A DNA stretch of 13,865 nt from DTU018 sp029550685 (GTDB lineage: Bacteria; Bacillota; Syntrophomonadia; Syntrophomonadales; Syntrophomonadaceae). The stretch spans positions 1 through 13,865 of the forward strand of contig DAONVO010000060.1 of the NCBI GenBank assembly GCA_035412805.1, written 5' to 3'. Of the stretch, positions 1 through 6,768 are shown in pieces. The notes beneath the pieces were generated by a model, which saw only the letters and a list, made by a program, of their open reading frames with translations, made no database searches and was not told the origin of the DNA. A program made the position numbers and the translations under genes. Within the stretch, counting starts at the first letter, position 1; each line of letters opens with the position of its first letter.

Positions 1-147
1 GAGTGCATGGATGCCGAATTCCAAGCGGTCCGCTTCGCACCGAAGTAAGCCGATGTGTTGCAGGCGAGGAGTCCCGGAGCGAGCCGGCTAATACTCCTGC
101 ATCCCGGCTAACAGTACTGCTAAGCCGTGGTTAGCGCAGATGGACAT

Positions 148-181
148 AGAGATCGCCACGCGCTACGCGCTCGCGATGACA
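148..181 (-). repeat. Hairpin repeat copy 1
   Basis: This is an imperfect palindrome of the interspersed family, read on the minus strand. The outer stem is atcgc/gcgat and the inner one is built from gcgc-type bases. The inner sequence is the same as copy 3 at 3395. About 30 bases beyond its outer end lies the ttttcacagcaat flank (at about 214-226), which also borders copy 2. Confidence 0.8.
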
Positions 182-269
182 GTATAGCTGTCTTTTGCAC
201 TAACGCGAGGACAGTTTTCACAGCAATTATCACCTTAAGAAAAGGCCACGATAAATGAAAACATGAACC

Positions 270-352
270 TGTCATCGCCCCCTTCGGGGACTACTGATGT
301 TCGCTGACGCTCACAATTATTGTTGTGAGGCCGCGAAGCGACGTGGCGATCT
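270..352 (+). repeat. Hairpin repeat copy with expanded interior
   Basis: The ends fit the family (tgtcatcgc on the left, ggcgatct on the right), but the interior is about 50 bases longer than normal. The extra part contains small hairpin-like pieces: ccccc-ttc-ggggac and a gttcgctgacgctcac piece. The same pieces occur in inverted orientation at about 13790-13860. This copy is paired head-to-head with copy 2 through a 25-base spacer (353-377). Confidence 0.65.
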
Positions 353-377
353 GTTAACTCGAACCGTAAACCAACAT

Positions 378-415
378 AGAGATTGCCACGCCCCCTGCGG
401 GGGCTCGCAATGACA
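378..415 (-). repeat. Hairpin repeat copy 2
   Basis: This copy reads on the minus strand and has a GC-rich inner hairpin, gccccc-tgc-gggggc. Its outer stem is attgc/gcaat, a paired change from the atcgc/gcgat of copies 1 and 3. With the 270-352 copy and the spacer between them it forms a composite nearly duplicated at 13693-13785. Confidence 0.8.
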
Positions 416-474
416 CATTAGGAAGCCATTTTCACAGCAATAACAAGAGAGATATCAGGTTTAAGTTTTCTCAC

Positions 475-3327
475 TCATTGTGCCTGGCGCCACTGGTGGC
501 AATTGTCAAGAAGCGGCCGCAGATAACGTCCAGTATAGGATGCAGGGCACTGGGCCACTTCCTCCGGGGTACCTTCGGCCAGGATTTCTCCGCCTTTTTC
601 CCCGCCTTCCGGCCCTAGATCGATTAAATGATCCGCTGACTTGATTACATCCAGATTATGCTCAATAATCAAAACCGTATTACCGGCATCAACCAGGCGA
701 TTGAGAACACCTAACAGGTGCTTGACATCGTGCTTGTGCAATCCGGTAGTGGGCTCATCCAGTATATACATGGTTTTACCGGTGGAGCGCCGGGACAGTT
801 CCGTAGCCAGCTTTACCCGCTGGGCCTCCCCTCCGGACAAGGTAGTAGCAGGCTGACCCAGCTGGATATATCCTAACCCTACATCCTGCAGTACCTTAAG
901 TTTGCGATGGATGCGGGGGATGTTTTCGAAAAAGTCTACTGCCTCGTCTACGGTCATAGCCAGTACATCAGCGATGTTCTTGCCCCGGAACTTAACTTCC
1001 AGGGTTTCGCGATTATAGCGTTTTCCCTTGCAGACTTCACAGGGAACATACACATCGGGCAAAAAGTGCATCTCAATCTTTATAATGCCATCGCCGGAAC
1101 AGGCCTCACAGCGTCCTCCCCGGACATTAAAACTGAAGCGCCCCGGCTTGTAGCCCCGCACCTTGGCTTCGGCAGTTTCCGCAAACAATTCGCGGATATG
1201 GTCAAAGGCACCGGTATAAGTAGCCGGGTTGGAACGCGGTGTCCGGCCAATAGGAGACTGATCAATGTTCACTACCTTGTCAATAGCTTCCAGACCCTCG
1301 ATGCCCTGATGGGCGCCGGGGCGATACCGCCCGCCGTATAAGCGTTTCATCAAAGCAGGGTAAAGGATATCCTCCACCAAAGTACTTTTGCCGGAACCGG
1401 ACACCCCGGTTATAACTACCATTTTGCCCAAGGGAATAGTCACATCAATATGCTTTAAATTATGCTGGCTGGCACCTTTTATAACCAAACTGCAGCCATT
1501 GCCTGGGCGCCGCTGTTTGGGTACCTCAATATCCAGCTTGCCGGACAGGTATTGCCCGGTCAGGGACCTTTCACAGGCCACTATGTCCTCCACGGTGCCC
1601 TGGGCCACTACTTCTCCCCCATGGACCCCAGCCAGGGGACCGATATCCACTATATGGTCGGCATTACGGATAGTTTCCTCATCGTGTTCCACCACAATAA
1701 CGGTATTGCCCAGGTCGCGTAACCGCTTGAGAGTAGCCAGCAGGCGTTCATTATCCCGGGGATGCAGGCCGATACTGGGTTCGTCCAGCACATATAAAAC
1801 CCCCACCAGGCTGGAACCCACCTGGGTAGCCAGACGAATACGCTGGGCTTCTCCTCCTGACAGGCTTCCTGCTTGACGGTCCAGAGTCAGATAATCTAAC
1901 CCTACGTCAACTAAAAATTGCAGTCGTGCTTTGATCTCTTTAGTAATCTGCCGGGCAATAAGCATCTCCCGTTCGCTTAACTGCAGCTGATCAAAGAAGT
2001 TGATAGCTTCCCGCACCGACAGGGCGGTAACATTATTGATAGATTTGCCTCCTACCAGTACCCACAGGACCTCTTCCCGCAGGCGCTGGCCCTTACATTT
2101 AGGACACAGGGAGTAGGTCATATATTTTTCAATTTCTTCCCGGGAATAGTCACTGCGAGTTTCCATATAACGGCGATTGAGATTATTGATCACCCCTTCA
2201 TAGGCAGAGCGGAAAGTGCCGGTCTCACCGTAGGAATTGGTATAGGTAACCACGAATCTGTCGCCGCCATTACCATAGAGAATAAAGTCAATCTGCTTCT
2301 GATCCATTTCCTTCAAGGGGCGATCCAGGGGTATGTTGTAGTGCTGGGCAGCCGCCGCCAGGATCTGATTATAGTAGGTAAAAAAGTTGTTGGACCAGGG
2401 AATAATCGCTCCATCTTCCAGGCTCTTATCCATATTTATAACCAGACTGGGATCGATCTCCCTCTTCCAGCCCAGGCCATCACATTCCGGGCAGGCTCCA
2501 AAGGGACTATTAAAAGAAAACATGCGCGGACTTAATTCCGGCAGGCTAAAGCCGCAGTCCGGGCAGGCAAATTCCTGGCTGAAAAGCAGTTCTTCCTCCC
2601 CTTCTTCTTTCAGCCACAGCACACTAATGGTTCCTTCGCTGAGCTTGAAGGCCAGTTCCAAAGACTCAGCCAGACGGCTGTTGATACCATCTTTGATTAC
2701 TAACCGGTCCACCACTGCACTAATGTGGTGCTTTTTGTTCTTATCCAGTTTTATCTCCTCATCGGAGGTGTACTCGTAGCCGTCTACCATTACCCGCACA
2801 AAGCCATCTTTAAAAAGGTTCTGCAGGATCTTGCGATGCTCACCCTTTTGCCCCCTAATGATGGGAGCCAGTATTTTAATGCGACTGCCAGGGGACAGAT
2901 CCATCAGAGTATCCACAATCTGGTCTACCGTCTGACGCTGAATAGGTTTCTGGCAATGGGGGCAATGAGGCCGTCCCACCCGGGCAAACAGCAGGCGCAG
3001 GTAGTCATAAATTTCCGTCACGGTTCCTACTGTAGAACGAGGATTATTGGAGGTGGATTTTTGGTCTATGGAAATAGAGGGAGACAGGCCCTCAATATAA
3101 TCTACATCAGGTTTGTCCATCTGCCCCAGAAACTGGCGGGCGTAAGTAGACAGCGATTCCACATAACGGCGCTGTCCTTCACTATATATGGTATCAAAGG
3201 CCAAACTGGATTTACCGGAACCAGAGACTCCCGTAAACACCACCAGCCGGTCACGAGGTATGGTCACATCAATATTCTTCAGATTGTGCTCCCGGGCACC
3301 TTTCACTACGATTTGGTTTCTTATCAT
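475..3327 (-). CDS. uvrA: Excinuclease ABC subunit A (UvrA)
   Basis: UvrA is the damage-recognition ATPase of cytoplasmic nucleotide excision repair; it dimerises and loads UvrB at lesions. Numbered from the ATG at 3327 the protein is 950 residues, the usual family length. It shows the duplicated ABC layout: Walker A GVSGSGKSS at 33-41 and GVSGSGKST at 641-649, signatures LSGGEAQR at 489-496 and 830-837, and YVLDEPS and YILDEPT Walker B segments. Zinc-binding cysteines are at 255/258/279/282 and 740/743/763/766. The frame can be extended six codons to a GTG at 3345, but AGGAG at 3335-3339 lies seven bases before the ATG, so I chose the ATG. uvrB is upstream on the same strand across a gap holding a paired hairpin repeat. 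No disruption is visible. Confidence 0.97.
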   Translation of the reverse strand: MIRNQIVVKGAREHNLKNIDVTIPRDRLVVFTGVSGSGKSSLAFDTIYSEGQRRYVESLSTYARQFLGQMDKPDVDYIEGLSPSISIDQKSTSNNPRSTVGTVTEIYDYLRLLFARVGRPHCPHCQKPIQRQTVDQIVDTLMDLSPGSRIKILAPIIRGQKGEHRKILQNLFKDGFVRVMVDGYEYTSDEEIKLDKNKKHHISAVVDRLVIKDGINSRLAESLELAFKLSEGTISVLWLKEEGEEELLFSQEFACPDCGFSLPELSPRMFSFNSPFGACPECDGLGWKREIDPSLVINMDKSLEDGAIIPWSNNFFTYYNQILAAAAQHYNIPLDRPLKEMDQKQIDFILYGNGGDRFVVTYTNSYGETGTFRSAYEGVINNLNRRYMETRSDYSREEIEKYMTYSLCPKCKGQRLREEVLWVLVGGKSINNVTALSVREAINFFDQLQLSEREMLIARQITKEIKARLQFLVDVGLDYLTLDRQAGSLSGGEAQRIRLATQVGSSLVGVLYVLDEPSIGLHPRDNERLLATLKRLRDLGNTVIVVEHDEETIRNADHIVDIGPLAGVHGGEVVAQGTVEDIVACERSLTGQYLSGKLDIEVPKQRRPGNGCSLVIKGASQHNLKHIDVTIPLGKMVVITGVSGSGKSTLVEDILYPALMKRLYGGRYRPGAHQGIEGLEAIDKVVNIDQSPIGRTPRSNPATYTGAFDHIRELFAETAEAKVRGYKPGRFSFNVRGGRCEACSGDGIIKIEMHFLPDVYVPCEVCKGKRYNRETLEVKFRGKNIADVLAMTVDEAVDFFENIPRIHRKLKVLQDVGLGYIQLGQPATTLSGGEAQRVKLATELSRRSTGKTMYILDEPTTGLHKHDVKHLLGVLNRLVDAGNTVLIIEHNLDVIKSADHLIDLGPEGGEKGGEILAEGTPEEVAQCPASYTGRYLRPLLDNCHQWRQAQ

Positions 3328-3394
3328 AATCTCTCTCCTATCCACCGGTTTGCCCTGTATCCTTCATATCAGGCAGTGAAAAAAGCTTGCGCCT

Positions 3395-3426
3395 TGTCAT
3401 CGCGAGCGCGTAGCGCGTGGCGATCT
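3395..3426 (+). repeat. Hairpin repeat copy 3 (uvrB-uvrA gap)
   Basis: The copy has outer stem atcgc/gcgat and inner gcgc-gta-gcgc. It lies head-to-head with copy 4 in the gap between uvrB and uvrA. Its left flank (gcagtgaaaaaagctt at 3373-3388) resembles the flank of copy 2 read on the minus strand (gctgtgaaaatggctt). Confidence 0.8.
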
Positions 3427-3455
3427 CTTTCAACACGACTTGCAATCCCCGTTCG

Positions 3456-3489
3456 AGATTGCTTCGTCGCTTCGCTCCTCGCAATGACA
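3456..3489 (-). repeat. Hairpin repeat copy 4 (uvrB-uvrA gap)
   Basis: Read on the minus strand, this copy begins tgtcattgcgagg and has the outer stem attgc/gcaat. With copy 3 it makes a composite inverted repeat (3395-3489, inner spacer about 29 bases). The outer arms tgtcatcgcga and tcgcaatgaca can pair with one mismatch. The cacagcaa flank follows at 3492-3499, eleven bases before the uvrB stop end. Confidence 0.8.
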
Positions 3490-3500
3490 ATCCACAGCAA

Positions 3501-5501
3501 CTACTTGCGGCGGCGGCTCTTTTTCTGAGCTGGGGCTGAAGCCGTCAGTTCTTTTATCATATCCCGCAATTGGGCGGCTCGCTCAAATTCCAGGTTCTCC
3601 GCTGCCTGGCGCATTTCTGCTTCCATTTCCCGGGCCAGCCGCAGTCTTTCCTCTTTAGGCAGGTTGCGGAAGCCTAAAACTTCATATTCTACCGGTGTTT
3701 CGGCTATGGTGGCCTCCACCGCGGCATACACTGCTTTCTTTATAGATTCCGGGGTTATGTTATATTCCCGGTTGTATTCCATCTGCTTGGTGCGGCGCCG
3801 GTTAGTTTCTTCCAGAGCGGTCCGCATGGAAGGAGTAATGGTATCTGCATACATGATCACCCGGCCTTCCACATTACGGGCCGCCCGCCCAATGGTCTGA
3901 ATCAGGGAGCGTTCGGAACGCAGAAATCCCTCCTTATCGGCATCCAGGATAGCCACCAGGGCTACCTCGGGCAGATCCAGGCCTTCCCGCAATAAGTTGA
4001 TCCCTACCAGTATATCAAACTCCCCGTTGCGCAAATCGCGCAGAATCTCCAATCGTTCCAGAGCCTCAATGTCCGAATGCATATAGCGAACTTTCAGACC
4101 GGCCTTTTCCAGGTAATCGCATAGGTCCTCAGCCATACGTTTGGTCAAAGTAGTTACCAGAACGCGAAAACCCTTATCCACAGTAATGCGAATCTCGTTA
4201 ATCAAATCATCAATCTGGTTTTCCGTAGGCCGCACCTGGACCTCCGGGTCTATCAAGCCGGTAGGACGAATAATCTGCTCCACCACCTGCCGGCTGCGTT
4301 TAAGCTCATAATCGCCGGGAGTAGCGCTAACATAGATCACCTGATTAATTTTTTCATCGAATTCATCAAACTTAAGAGGCCGGTTGTCCAGGGCCGAAGG
4401 CAGGCGGAAGCCATACTCAATCAGGTTGACTTTGCGAGAGCGGTCTCCTTCATACATACCTCTGATCTGGGGCACCCCGATATGGGATTCATCGATAAAC
4501 ATAATGAAATCCTCCGGGAAAAAGTCGATTAATGTATAAGGCGGTTCCCCAGGAGCTCGTCCCGTAATATAGCGGGAATAATTTTCAATGCCTTTACAAT
4601 AACCCACTTCCCTGATCATCTCCAGGTCAAAGCGGGTGCGCTGTTCAATGCGCTGGGCTTCCAGCAGTTTACCCTCCTGCTTAAATTTCTCTACCTGCTG
4701 GGCCAGTTCTGCTTCGATCTCATAGGCTGCTTCCAGCATCCTTTCCCGGCTGGTAACATAGTGGGAGGCGGGAAATACAAAAGCATGCATCCGGCGCCCC
4801 AATACTTCCCCGGTCAAAGGATTGAACTCTATGATGCGATCAATCTCGTCCCCGAAAAACTCCACTCGCAGGGCTTGTTCCCCTGAGGAAGCAGGAAATA
4901 TTTCCACCACGTCCCCCCGCACCCGGAACTGTCCCCGGGTAAAGGCCACGTCATTACGGGTGTAGTGGGTCTCCACCAGGCGCCGCAGAACCTCATCCCT
5001 GGAGATCTCCATCTTGGGGCGCAGGGACAGAGCCATAGTATAGTAATCCTCGGGCGCACCCAGGCCATAAATGCAGGAAACACTGGCCACAATGATAACA
5101 TCCCTTCGTTCCAGGAGAGCTGCCGTTGCCGAGTGGCGCAGCTTATCTATCTCATCATTAATGGATGAATCCTTTTCGATATAGGTATCGGTCTGGGGCA
5201 CATAGGCCTCAGGCTGGTAATAATCATAATAGCTGATGAAGTACTCCACCGCATTTTCGGGGAAGAACTGCCTAAACTCAGAATAGAGCTGGCCGGCCAG
5301 GGTTTTGTTGGGTGCCATGACCAAGCAAGGCCTCTGCACTTCTTCGATGATGCGGGCCATGGTAAAGGTCTTCCCGGACCCGGTAACCCCCAGCAAGGTC
5401 TGATCCCGGTAACCTTTATTAAGCCCTTTCACCAAACGACGAATGGCTTCGGGCTGGTCACCTTGCTCGTGGTATTCAGAATGAATGCGAAATTCCGGCA
5501 T
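3501..5501 (-). CDS. uvrB: Excinuclease ABC subunit B (UvrB)
   Basis: UvrB is the DNA-dependent helicase-like ATPase that receives damaged DNA from UvrA, verifies the lesion and recruits UvrC for incision. The 666-residue length is typical. Visible parts: Walker A GVTGSGKT at 38-45; the beta-hairpin that locks the DNA strand, with YYDYYQPEAY from about 91; the DESH box at 337-340; helicase motif VI QTIGRAARN at 535-543; and a C-terminal UVR motif at about 618-653 that contacts UvrC. It ends in a basic KKSRRRK tail. The ATG at 5501 follows AGGAAGTGA (5506-5514), a near-complete anti-16S match. uvrA lies downstream on the same strand, so co-transcription is likely, although a paired hairpin repeat sits between them. 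No uvrC is in the window. Confidence 0.97.
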   Translation of the reverse strand: MPEFRIHSEYHEQGDQPEAIRRLVKGLNKGYRDQTLLGVTGSGKTFTMARIIEEVQRPCLVMAPNKTLAGQLYSEFRQFFPENAVEYFISYYDYYQPEAYVPQTDTYIEKDSSINDEIDKLRHSATAALLERRDVIIVASVSCIYGLGAPEDYYTMALSLRPKMEISRDEVLRRLVETHYTRNDVAFTRGQFRVRGDVVEIFPASSGEQALRVEFFGDEIDRIIEFNPLTGEVLGRRMHAFVFPASHYVTSRERMLEAAYEIEAELAQQVEKFKQEGKLLEAQRIEQRTRFDLEMIREVGYCKGIENYSRYITGRAPGEPPYTLIDFFPEDFIMFIDESHIGVPQIRGMYEGDRSRKVNLIEYGFRLPSALDNRPLKFDEFDEKINQVIYVSATPGDYELKRSRQVVEQIIRPTGLIDPEVQVRPTENQIDDLINEIRITVDKGFRVLVTTLTKRMAEDLCDYLEKAGLKVRYMHSDIEALERLEILRDLRNGEFDILVGINLLREGLDLPEVALVAILDADKEGFLRSERSLIQTIGRAARNVEGRVIMYADTITPSMRTALEETNRRRTKQMEYNREYNITPESIKKAVYAAVEATIAETPVEYEVLGFRNLPKEERLRLAREMEAEMRQAAENLEFERAAQLRDMIKELTASAPAQKKSRRRK

Positions 5502-5535
5502 AAAGTCACTTCCTCTACGGCCTCTATCTATAAGA

Positions 5536-5563
5536 ATATTAATACATTAATATATAATCGCAA
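5536..5563 (-). promoter_or_regulatory. Possible uvrB promoter with AT-rich palindrome
   Basis: Upstream of uvrB the minus strand has TTGCGA (5558-5563), then 16 bases, then TAATAT (5536-5541); each hexamer matches four of six consensus bases. The -10 side overlaps an 18-base inverted repeat, atattaat-ac-attaatat (5536-5553). No GAAC-N4-GTTC LexA site is seen here. This is a weak call based on position and AT content. Confidence 0.25.
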
Positions 5564-5611
5564 AGACCAGCCCGGATTGACAAGAAAGTTGCAAACCATT
5601 CCCTCTTGTCA

Positions 5612-6676
5612 CTATTGGAGGTGGGTTATTTCGTCCCTAACCTGCTGGCGTTTGCGGTCTAAAGCTTCAAAGTCCATGGCCGGGGAATAAATCTTTTTCA
5701 GCCCCTTCATGCAGCACCGGGTTTTTTCCAGTTCCTGCTGCGCTTCCAGCAAAAGACTTTCAAATATGCGCAGAGCTTCGCTGGACTCGTGCAGCAGTTC
5801 AGCTTCATCGTAACCTTCGAGACACTGGCTCATATCAATGACTGTGTCCCAGGGTTTAACAGCCAGGTCCAAGGTCCCGGCATCTATTAAGGCGATTTGC
5901 AGATTGCGGATAATGATCATCTGAATGTTTTCAACTTCCAGACCGCAGTGATAATACTCCAAAGAATAGCCTTTTATACGGGCCCGGTTGGCCAGTTCCA
6001 TTAGCGCGGATGACTTGCCGCTGCCGGCCGGTCCTTTGAACACATAGCGTTTCTGGCAGGATGAACTGATTTCATCAATATAGTTTATCATCCCTTCGGC
6101 AGTAACTGCGCTGGCAAAATAGTGCTTTTCCGCTGGTCCGGTGTCCAGAATTTCCCCGGCTAGCTGCCCTACCAAATCATGCAGCTTTTCCAAATTCAGA
6201 TAAGCAGCCGCCTTTTTCTTAATATTGTCTCTTATCTCCGCAGCTCTCTTCAAAACCAGAGTAGCCTGCTGGCGATGCTGCTCTTGTTGGTCATACATAT
6301 TTACAATTTCTGGACCGTAATCTTGCAGGAGATTTTTATTCCAGTAATCACCCAGGTAAATAATATCTCCGGTCACCCCCGGATAACAGGGATCAATAGG
6401 AGAGGAAAGACTTCCATTGACAACGGCAGCTCTTAACTGTGGGATCAAGACCCCTTCAGGGCTGACGGGATCGGCGGCTGATACCCAGAACTCCACCTCA
6501 TAACCCTGATCGGAAAACGCTTCTCCTAAAAGCCGTATAAAAGTGGATTTGCCTGTGCCGGGAGCGCCTTTTAATACAAACACTTTAGCCACACCCTGCA
6601 GCAGTTCCGGCAAAAAAGTACGAAACCCCTGGCTGGTGTTGCTGCTGGTGAGAACATAGCGCACTTTACCCCTCAT
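5612..6676 (-). CDS. Twin P-loop NTPase of unknown function
   Basis: I do not know the function. The 354-residue protein fits my memory of a Firmicute family annotated only as a hypothetical ATPase (PRK06851). It has two Walker A motifs: GAPGTGKST at 37-45 and GPAGSGKSS at 215-223. Each follows a similar strand (KVFVLK, KRYVFK) and precedes a similar GY-V/L-E segment (GYEVEFW at 58-64, GYSLEYY at 236-242), so it looks like an internal duplication. Each half ends in a helix-rich, charged stretch (about 125-175 and 290-350). No classical Walker B is obvious, and there is no signal peptide or membrane segment, so it should be cytoplasmic. The ATG at 6676 lies nine bases after AAGGAG (6686-6691). 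It lies about 110 bases before uvrB on the same strand; a role in DNA repair cannot be inferred from that alone. Confidence 0.85.
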   Translation of the reverse strand: MRGKVRYVLTSSNTSQGFRTFLPELLQGVAKVFVLKGAPGTGKSTFIRLLGEAFSDQGYEVEFWVSAADPVSPEGVLIPQLRAAVVNGSLSSPIDPCYPGVTGDIIYLGDYWNKNLLQDYGPEIVNMYDQQEQHRQQATLVLKRAAEIRDNIKKKAAAYLNLEKLHDLVGQLAGEILDTGPAEKHYFASAVTAEGMINYIDEISSSCQKRYVFKGPAGSGKSSALMELANRARIKGYSLEYYHCGLEVENIQMIIIRNLQIALIDAGTLDLAVKPWDTVIDMSQCLEGYDEAELLHESSEALRIFESLLLEAQQELEKTRCCMKGLKKIYSPAMDFEALDRKRQQVRDEITHLQ

Positions 6677-6768
6677 ATCATAAAACTCCTTGTCGCCACA
6701 TTATTCATTAGCATATTCAAAGTAGCCGCATAATGTGAATACTCTGCATCCAATGAGGAAGTAAATTT

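Larger units (their letters stand above)
1..474. repeat. Gene-free repeat region downstream of uvrA
   Basis: No gene is supported in these 474 bases. The stretch holds three copies of the hairpin repeat family (148-181, 270-352, 378-415). The left part (1-147) is also rich in small palindromes: aagcgg/ccgctt at 23-35, cttcg/cgaag at 33-45, and aggagt (67-72) facing actcct (93-98). A direct repeat ccggctaa occurs at 84-91 and 104-111. Read on the minus strand, part of 1-130 resembles 13800-13850 (a cttagYagtac core), so this may be the inside of a larger repeat copy cut by the window edge. That last point is inference from by-eye alignment. Confidence 0.6.

Noticed and set aside
178..196. Small hairpin gacag-tatag-ctgtc followed by tttt on the plus strand as a terminator
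   Set aside because: The stem is only five base pairs, the T-run is four, and no plus-strand gene precedes it.
907..1876. Plus-strand open frames of 144 and 162 codons inside uvrA
   Set aside because: Both are antisense to conserved UvrA motifs and show no ribosome site or family features.
3328..3345. Upstream GTG start for uvrA
   Set aside because: The extra six codons overlap the AGGAG site, and UvrA proteins normally begin near the MIRNQIVVKGAREHNLKN segment.
2725..3528. 267-codon open frame on the plus strand opposite uvrA and the uvrB-uvrA gap
   Set aside because: It lies antisense to a fully conserved uvrA, has no recognisable domain, and runs through the repeat; it is a shadow of the UvrA codon pattern.
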